Source: Annulohypoxylon bovei var. microspora
Taxonomy: Eukaryota; Ascomycota; Sordariomycetes; Xylariales; Hypoxylaceae
DNA: 64,000 bases
Assembly: GCA_022836615.1 (NCBI GenBank)
Contig: MU405210.1
Location: 248,001-312,000, forward strand
Direction: 5' to 3'
A model generated the notes under the pieces. That model ran no database searches. It was not told the DNA's origin and saw only the letters and a program-made list of their open reading frames with translations. A program made the position numbers and the translations under genes. The first letter of the stretch is position 1. Every line of letters starts with the position of its first letter. Shown here piece after piece: positions 57,660 to 64,000 of this stretch.

Positions 57660-57844
57660 GATGGCTGCTGGTTGTCGGAATGAAAGAAGGTCCCTAGCGG
57701 TGGTATTTGTGGTTTATGAAAGTAAGTTGTAGGTAAAAGTTTGAAAGTTGTTTGGGTTGCGCCGACGTAGTTTGTGTATGTACCTAGGTAGCCTTAGTTT
57801 GGTACAATTTTTTTTATTGATTTTATTGACATCCTTACAGGGCT

Positions 57845-58099
57845 GTTGCCTATGACAAGCCCGCAGAATGGCGTCAAAATAAATGAAGCATGTGCGGGCA
57901 TGTGCTAATCTTACTATATTGCACTGTGGTCTTAATTATCCCTTGGAGTACCTATCTAAGTAACTTACACGTATTTTGAATAGCGGTCAAGGCTAATTAG
58001 GTAATGATGGGATAGATCAGCACACAGTCCAATACAGTGGCATTAGCACATGCTCCGTTTATTTTGACGCCATTCTGGCCCGTTGGACGACGAGGCAAC
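57845..58099. repeat. Degenerate inverted-repeat element upstream of CSE1
   Basis: The left arm (57845-57935) and right arm (58022-58099) share reverse-complementary blocks: AGAATGGCGTCAAAATAAA at 57865-57883 against 58059-58077, then GCATGTGCTAAT and an ACTGT-containing block. GTTGCCT and AGGCAAC lie near the ends. The left arm has a short duplication (GCATGTGCGGGCATGTGC) that disrupts pairing. It is most likely a decayed MITE. No target-site duplication was found. Confidence 0.68.
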
Positions 58100-58940
58100 G
58101 GTAGTGGAACAACGCTAAAAAATCTTAGTTAGCTCAGCTGCCTAGCTGGGTAGTGGTCTGTGCATTAAAAGCTTCTAAGGCAGTTAAGGCTAACCTTGAA
58201 GGTAAAGGGTAATTGATGGTGGGGAGGGGAATAGTGGGGTTTGATATGCTTAAAATCATCTGGGCAGTTATCCTGTTCATTGATAGGCGGTCTATGGCGT
58301 ACAATTAGAAGGTGAGAGAATTAGTACACCTGAGCTTGCATAATCTGAGAATAGCTATGGTTAAACAGGGGTATCTATTGGATAAAACGGAGAAAGTGAC
58401 GGTGCGGAAGCTGCAGGTGGACCAAAAAGGTCATTGTGGAGAAATCTTTCGCAAACATCCTCCAGGTGCCCCAATCTTGTTCAATCTTGCTACCAAGATC
58501 TTCTCTTATGTACGTTAATTTTGTTCAACTGAATGCACCGCACCTCTCCTGAAATCTGTCATTGACAAAAAATTAAAGGAAAAAAATAAAGTCTCCGCCC
58601 TGCATTTCCAAATGTACTATCACGTTTCACGACCCAAGACAAATCCAAATCGAGCCCTTTACAATCGTTCATTTCTACCAGCTCAGCCAATACCTCCACC
58701 ATCGTCATCAGCGCTACTACTCGTACGGTAGTGGTTGGGAGAAGAGGGTGTATGAGGAAATTAAGCCTGTAATACGGCCAGTACCCAGTTGGACCAATTC
58801 TGGGAGAGTGTGTCACGGGTCTCATGTTGGCCGGCTTTTTGCACTTGATGGATGCTTGAATTTTTTATTCTCTTGCTTGGCCTTTTGTATTGTCCTTTTT
58901 ATCTTTGATTCCCACCCTTATGCAAGACCCGATTTGCCTG

Positions 58941-58978
58941 TAAGTCTAAGTCTACGTCTATGTCTACGTCTACGTCTA
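58941..58978. repeat. GTCTAC/GTCTAT hexanucleotide repeat
   Basis: About six degenerate 6-bp units upstream of TSC2, in non-coding sequence. Confidence 0.85.
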
Positions 58979-59156
58979 TTATTTGATTGCCTACCTAGGT
59001 GCTTACCACATATCACATATGTGGTATGACATCTTCCGCTATCACTTCTTTGATGCCTTTTCGTGCTCCTGTCAACCCATACTATTTTCTTATTTCGATC
59101 ATATCCTACGAGGAAGACATGTTTTAAACATTAGCGAATATGACTCGGAAACTAAT

Positions 59157-62100
59157 ATGTTTCGTCGCATAGTTTCTCTGGGCCGGAAGGCCGGTGAAGA
59201 TCGGTTAGCAGCTATGTCACCATCACCTGGAGATGATGCCTCGCCACCTCACGATTCAAAGAATACTAGTGGTCTTGCTAGTGTCTTCAAAGGCCTCGCC
59301 GGTGCTGCCAAGTTAACTAAATCCCCTCCGGCTCCCGTACAATCTTCCGGTCCCTCGATCAATGCCCAAATTGCCGAACGCCTAAATACTACGCCAAGTA
59401 TCCTCCGTGGCCTCCCATCCCAACACAGCGAGGCTTTCGATTTGTTGAAGAATGGGTCGATGAATGATAGAGTCAATGCCGCTAATGCGTTGCGGCATAC
59501 CGTAGCAGACTATCCCCTTAATCCCGTCTTAGATATTTGGTATGCGGCCAAAGATTTAGTCGAACCGACCAATCCTAGGGCAACTCGATCTTCCGGCTGG
59601 GAACTCCTGAGGGAATGTGTAAAGCATGCTTCCTCGACTGATCTTGAGCGTAACGAGTACTTTCAGACGATATCTGCTGATGCCAACCCGGAAGACTTTT
59701 ATTTACAACTCGCTGCCCTGGTCGACTTGACGAACCATGCCCGAAATCTATCCGGCTTCGATTACGATGTGTTTCCGCTCCTATCTAAATGGCTTGAAGA
59801 GGCGTTTGATGCAGTACGGGCCGCACGAGGCGCCGCGAAAAAGCAAGGGTCACGAATGAAAGGAAAGGGTTTGGTCACTGGGGAAGATAGGAACTTTGCG
59901 GATCTCTTCAGCTTTATCAACGACGTAATCAAGTTCAATTTCAACGTCGCCGATGATGATGCTGCCAAAGTACTGATCGACAAGTTGCTGGATATCTGCA
60001 TGAACACTAGCGTTGAGGAGGATCTACAAGCATGTATCAGCGTTATGGATGCTATAGTGACATTTGGGGCGATTCCCGGGGACAAGTTGAAGAGCTGCGT
60101 TCATGTTCTTTGCTCTATCCATTGTCTCGTCCCTAGTCTTCAGAAGGATGCGTGGCATACCATTAGCATCCTGTGTCGGTCACACAATGGACATACTACT
60201 GTAAGGTTACTTCTGGATGTTTTGGCAAGCCTTCCGGCAAATGCAGATAAGAAGAAGGAAGTTGTCAGAGAAGTCAGGGGTGCTTTATCAGTGCTCACCA
60301 AACTTGTGTCGAAGAGTTCCGAGAAAGGATATCCTGCTGTTCCATTTGCCCTTTTGGTCGATGGTCTATCTACTGTGGTCAAGGCTACATCCGCTTGGAA
60401 AATACATCTCGATATATTACGGTTAACAAACGCATTATTCATCGACAGCCGGGGCAATGTTAACAACATGCTGGCTGATGAAGACTGGACGCCTGTCTTC
60501 GATGTTGCGGTCACGTGTGCTGGGGCTGTTGTCACATCACTGACCAGAACCGAGAATTCCATTAGGTCACTCTTAGGTCCAGAAGAGGCCGACTCTGCTG
60601 AGAGTATGCTCGCCCGGGAATTGATAAGGTTAATACGTCGAATCGAGGGCATACTGTCGGATGAAACTAGTACTGCTACGCAGAAACAGGATGGTGCGTC
60701 TCTAGATCAAGCGGATATTAGCAGTCAAAGGCCGGAGGGCATGCAAACTGAACAACCTAATGCTCTCGTTCAAAAACAAGATTGCATCGTATTCTTTACC
60801 AAGATACATCGTGCTCTCCCCGACTCCGCAGCGATACTGGTCCTCGAATATTTCAAGAAGTTTCGATGTTGTTCCCCATCGGATCCATTTTGGGAGACTA
60901 ACTTGAGCTTGGTTTTGGATGCGTTTTTAGCTGACAGAAAACGCTCAACTGACGTCCGCCTGCGCGCATTGCAAGCATTTACGGAGGTCTACGACATGAT
61001 TGAACTTCTCAATGATCAGTTTGAGCCCGATTTTATACCAGAGTTGATCGAGCGCTTGTTAGCAGACGTTGCGGGTGAGACGGATATTATGTTGTTACAG
61101 GAGGTAGTTTCGTTCACTGCCTCCGTTGCCAGCATCGCGAATCACGCCCTTTTCTGCTACATTGTCGACACGCTCCGGGGGATCATATGGAATGACCGAT
61201 CCCGCTCGCCCGTGTCTTCCTTGCTTACTCTTACTCCGGAGCTGCCGTCGACACCTCACCAATCAAAGTCGTCTATCGTTCAAACGCCATCCAACGTAGT
61301 TGCGCGTGGATACGTGCAGATGTTTCTACGCGTACTAAACTACGATGTTACCAAGTCAACACGGCTATTCAGTGTCTTAGTATCCATAGCCGAGTCAAAT
61401 CTCAGCGAGACAGATGCTCGTATCACCGCAATGCAGTTATTAATTCGATTAAGAGCTGATTGGGCCAACCGTATATTTGTTACTCCGCACACTGAATCAC
61501 TTAGCCTTGCCACCTCTTTATACCGCACCGAAGAATCAATGGCGCGCAAAATTGCGGAAGAAACGTCATACGCTGGGCGAATCTCAAGAGGCGAGACTGC
61601 TGGATCCGCACGCTCGTCTCGTGGCATATCTCTTGGGCAGGGTCAAGTGCAAGATAGGGGCTATCCATTTAGATCAGCCAGTGGCAGCAAGTCGGCTGCA
61701 GGTATATATCAGCAGATATGGGTGGCTTCTGATGCAGATGCCCTGCCGGAGGCTCCATCTCAAGCTGCAAGCACAGTACTTTATTGTGCTGATTCTAATG
61801 ACACTGCTGAGGCTGATGACTCGGCACAAACCGCAATCCTTCAGACCGGGCTATGGCTTGAAACTATATTAACATTGCTGAGACAAGGTTGTGATTGGGA
61901 AGTTTATAGCTTTATCCTAGTTCACCTACCTTCGCAGTTGAGCAACCATGCCATCTTCCGGAATGCTGTTCCACAGCTTCAGGAGTTGAGACGAACCGTC
62001 TGCGAGCAGATTAAAACGAACGGCTTCCCGGAGCCACCAAATGTCTATGGGCTGCGCAAGGCAGATGTTGCCATAGGTTTATTCCACACGCTGACTATGA

Positions 62101-64000
62101 TTCTCAGCTATCACCAATACTTTCAAAAGGCAGAGGAAGACGAAATTGTTCGGACATTTGTACATGGCATAGCAACGTGGGAACGAAGTGCGAAATGCTG
62201 TATACATGCGCTTACGATATGCTGCCACGAACTCCCATCGTCAACCGGCAAGGCCTTAGTCACAATCCTGCAAAAGATGGCGCAGATCATCACACAGCCT
62301 CATGTCGCAATGCACATTCTGGAGTTCTTAGCTTGCCTTAGTAGGTTGTCTTCTCTGTATGCCAATTTCCGGGAAGATGAATATCGAATCGTCTTTGGAA
62401 TTTGTTTCCGATATCTACAATACGTACGAGGGAGGAGACAAACATACAGAATGAGTTCGATTAGCGACTCATCAGCTCCCGCGACAAGTGAATATCTGTC
62501 CAACCTAAACACATCAGATGATCTGCCTCAATATGTGTACACGCTAGCATATCATGTCATCGTATTCTGGTTTCTGGCCCTGAAGCTTCCAGATCGTGCA
62601 AATCATGTTGGTTGGATTGCGAAGAACCTGTTTACGGATGTCGATGGACCTCAGGTAGCAGATGAACAAGCCCAGCTCACCATGGATTTCATGCAGAAGG
62701 TTGCATACGCCGATGTTGACGAATCTGCGGCGGACCCTTTGTTCACCGCTGACAGGTTTGGGGAAATACTTAAAAAGAGGTGGTTGATCGGAAATAGCAT
62801 TGTTACAATCGAGCAAGCCACTGCAACCGGTTGGGCGCAAATTACAAAACGACAGCCGTCTGGAACATCGTCTTACACTGTCCGAGAGCTATTCCGACCA
62901 CCGCCAGCACATCAGCGACCCATGAATGAGAGTGCGAGGGACGGCTATACGGCTCCTTCGAATAGCGTCTTGCCGAACCATTTGCTAGTACAGCTCTTAT
63001 CCTCCATACCTCAAGGAAGTGACCTTTCACGTCCTATTCCTCTACCTAACGAAGAGGTAGTCAACAGGGCCATCAAGATGTTCGACCATAATTCGACGCT
63101 GGATGGACATAAAGTTGGCGTAATATACATTGGGGAGAATCAAACAAATGAGGCCGAGATTCTAGCTAACATAACCGGGAGTGGGGACTATCTAGAATTT
63201 CTCAATGGCCTCGGCACATTGACTAAACTCAAGGGTGCCACGTTCAACACCCAGGGTTTAGATCGGCAGTACGAGACTGATGGGAAATATACATTCTGCT
63301 GGAGAGATAGGGTGACGGAAATCGTGTTCCACGTCACTACGCAAATGCCAACCAATCTAGAACATGACCCTCAGTGTACCCTCAAGAAGCGTCATATTGG
63401 GAATGACTTCGTCAACGTCATTTTCAATGACTCTGGTTTCCCCTTCAAGTTTGACACGTTCCCATCCGAATTCAACTTCGTCAATATTGTGATCACTCCA
63501 GAGTCACGTGCTTCGTTCGTCGCTACTAGGCAGAGGACACCGAAAGACGTCGAAGAGTCGTTCTACAAAGTACATCTGATGAGCAAGCCTGGCTTTCCCG
63601 AGATATCACCAGCTTCCGAGACCAAGATTGTGAGCCTGAGGGCTTTACCCGACTTCATCCGGCTTCTAGCGCTGAATGCGTCGGTATTCTCACTGGTCTG
63701 GGCCCATCGGGAAGGCGGCGAACACATCTCGCCATGGCGTAACAGATTACGAGAAATTAAGAAACTGCGAGAAAAATACGGTCCGAAGGTGGCGCCTCAG
63801 GGACCTACGCCATCCCCACCAGGCACCGCTCTAGGTCATGGACCTCCTCCCACCATTAACGCTGCTGCACAATTGGAGGCAGCCAGGTCAGGTAACACCG
63901 TTCGAGATAGCTTTAGTAGCCTTCGACGGTCGTCAGTGGCCACATTCTTTTCCGCTTCTAGCGAGCAGAACTCTCACCGCTCATCCATGCTTTCTACCGC
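59157..64000 (+). CDS. TSC2/tuberin, Rheb GTPase-activating protein (3'-truncated by window)
   Basis: Fungal tuberin (Tsc2), the GAP that switches off the small GTPase Rheb upstream of TORC1. One uninterrupted frame of 1,614 codons runs from the ATG at 59157 to the window edge. The N-terminal third is helical, with the tuberin segment LDIWYAAKDLVEP and GWELLRECVKHASSTDLERN. A Ser-rich linker follows around residue 700. The Rap/Ran-GAP domain begins near residue 1300 (DGHKVGVIYIGENQTNEAEI) and contains KKRHIGNDFVNVIFNDSGFP, where Asn1416 is the expected catalytic asparagine thumb, and EFNFVNIVITPESRA. The C-terminal tail past the GAP domain is low complexity and unfinished. The partner TSC1 is not here. 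An upstream non-coding or short coding exon cannot be excluded. Confidence 0.94.
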   Translation, partial: MFRRIVSLGRKAGEDRLAAMSPSPGDDASPPHDSKNTSGLASVFKGLAGAAKLTKSPPAPVQSSGPSINAQIAERLNTTPSILRGLPSQHSEAFDLLKNGSMNDRVNAANALRHTVADYPLNPVLDIWYAAKDLVEPTNPRATRSSGWELLRECVKHASSTDLERNEYFQTISADANPEDFYLQLAALVDLTNHARNLSGFDYDVFPLLSKWLEEAFDAVRAARGAAKKQGSRMKGKGLVTGEDRNFADLFSFINDVIKFNFNVADDDAAKVLIDKLLDICMNTSVEEDLQACISVMDAIVTFGAIPGDKLKSCVHVLCSIHCLVPSLQKDAWHTISILCRSHNGHTTVRLLLDVLASLPANADKKKEVVREVRGALSVLTKLVSKSSEKGYPAVPFALLVDGLSTVVKATSAWKIHLDILRLTNALFIDSRGNVNNMLADEDWTPVFDVAVTCAGAVVTSLTRTENSIRSLLGPEEADSAESMLARELIRLIRRIEGILSDETSTATQKQDGASLDQADISSQRPEGMQTEQPNALVQKQDCIVFFTKIHRALPDSAAILVLEYFKKFRCCSPSDPFWETNLSLVLDAFLADRKRSTDVRLRALQAFTEVYDMIELLNDQFEPDFIPELIERLLADVAGETDIMLLQEVVSFTASVASIANHALFCYIVDTLRGIIWNDRSRSPVSSLLTLTPELPSTPHQSKSSIVQTPSNVVARGYVQMFLRVLNYDVTKSTRLFSVLVSIAESNLSETDARITAMQLLIRLRADWANRIFVTPHTESLSLATSLYRTEESMARKIAEETSYAGRISRGETAGSARSSRGISLGQGQVQDRGYPFRSASGSKSAAGIYQQIWVASDADALPEAPSQAASTVLYCADSNDTAEADDSAQTAILQTGLWLETILTLLRQGCDWEVYSFILVHLPSQLSNHAIFRNAVPQLQELRRTVCEQIKTNGFPEPPNVYGLRKADVAIGLFHTLTMILSYHQYFQKAEEDEIVRTFVHGIATWERSAKCCIHALTICCHELPSSTGKALVTILQKMAQIITQPHVAMHILEFLACLSRLSSLYANFREDEYRIVFGICFRYLQYVRGRRQTYRMSSISDSSAPATSEYLSNLNTSDDLPQYVYTLAYHVIVFWFLALKLPDRANHVGWIAKNLFTDVDGPQVADEQAQLTMDFMQKVAYADVDESAADPLFTADRFGEILKKRWLIGNSIVTIEQATATGWAQITKRQPSGTSSYTVRELFRPPPAHQRPMNESARDGYTAPSNSVLPNHLLVQLLSSIPQGSDLSRPIPLPNEEVVNRAIKMFDHNSTLDGHKVGVIYIGENQTNEAEILANITGSGDYLEFLNGLGTLTKLKGATFNTQGLDRQYETDGKYTFCWRDRVTEIVFHVTTQMPTNLEHDPQCTLKKRHIGNDFVNVIFNDSGFPFKFDTFPSEFNFVNIVITPESRASFVATRQRTPKDVEESFYKVHLMSKPGFPEISPASETKIVSLRALPDFIRLLALNASVFSLVWAHREGGEHISPWRNRLREIKKLREKYGPKVAPQGPTPSPPGTALGHGPPPTINAAAQLEAARSGNTVRDSFSSLRRSSVATFFSASSEQNSHRSSMLST

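Larger units (their letters stand above)
57660..59156. other. Spacer / divergent promoters, CSE1 and TSC2
   Basis: 1.5 kb with TACCTAGGTA at 57781-57790, an inverted-repeat element (57845-58099) and a GTCTAC tandem repeat (58941-58978). No gene is called; ORFs of 68-93 codons lack features. Confidence 0.55.

Noticed and set aside
1..64000. tRNA, 5S rRNA, snRNA and CRISPR signals
   Set aside because: No B-box (GGTTCRANNCC) paired with an A-box, no recognisable U6/5S core, and no regularly spaced repeats were seen by eye. A covariance-model scan would be decisive.

Overview
The window is nuclear DNA of a filamentous ascomycete (Pezizomycotina, most likely a Sordariomycete). The evidence is short 50-140 nt introns with GTAAGT/GTATGT donors, many conserved single-copy fungal genes, an AA11-type lytic polysaccharide monooxygenase, and long AT-rich intergenic spacers. 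I see no bacterial, viral or organellar genes. Species placement is inference. Most gene models were built by hand, by joining exons whose reading phase and family conservation agree.

Layout. 1-2558 (-): 5' part of TRA1. 3662-4501 (+): AIG2/GGCT-like protein. 5008-5568: an AT-rich MITE with near-perfect 81-bp terminal inverted repeats. 9372-10636 (+): AA11 LPMO after a long gene-free spacer. 11289-12620 (+): ESS2/DGCR14. 13110-14699 (+): SAD1/USP39. 15234-16584 (+): CFA-synthase-like methyltransferase. 16795-17120 (-): complex I NDUFB2-like subunit, divergent from the CDK9-like kinase BUR1 (17822-19710, +). 20452-21406 (+): cysteine-rich, probably GPI-anchored secreted protein. 21950-22722 (-): small membrane protein. 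24323-25888 (+): SNF1/AMPK beta subunit, convergent with KAE1 (26344-27441, -). 30006-31831 (-): EPL1. 33389-34226 (+): calcineurin B. 34227-39440: gene-poor. 39441-40732 (-): conserved fungal protein of unknown function. 40733-47307: gene-poor, with a 147-bp palindromic element and possible gene relics. 47308-48371 (-): mitochondrial ribosomal protein uS9m, divergent from eEF1B-gamma (48784-50369, +). 51458-52177 (-): NADPH-dependent FMN reductase. 53299-53919 (-): possible small zinc-finger gene. 54404-57659 (-): CSE1 exportin. 59157-64000 (+): TSC2/tuberin, cut by the window edge.

The genes are mostly unrelated housekeeping functions, not a cluster. Some themes recur. TRA1 and EPL1 are both NuA4 subunits. 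ESS2 and SAD1 are both splicing-associated. SNF1-beta, calcineurin B and TSC2 all belong to nutrient or stress signalling.

The most unusual features lie outside the genes. At least eleven exact copies of the palindrome TACCTAGGTA are scattered through non-coding DNA. Four separate inverted-repeat elements are present. BUR1 is followed by an in-frame, coding-like RGG extension beyond its stop codon. I found no new multi-gene system.
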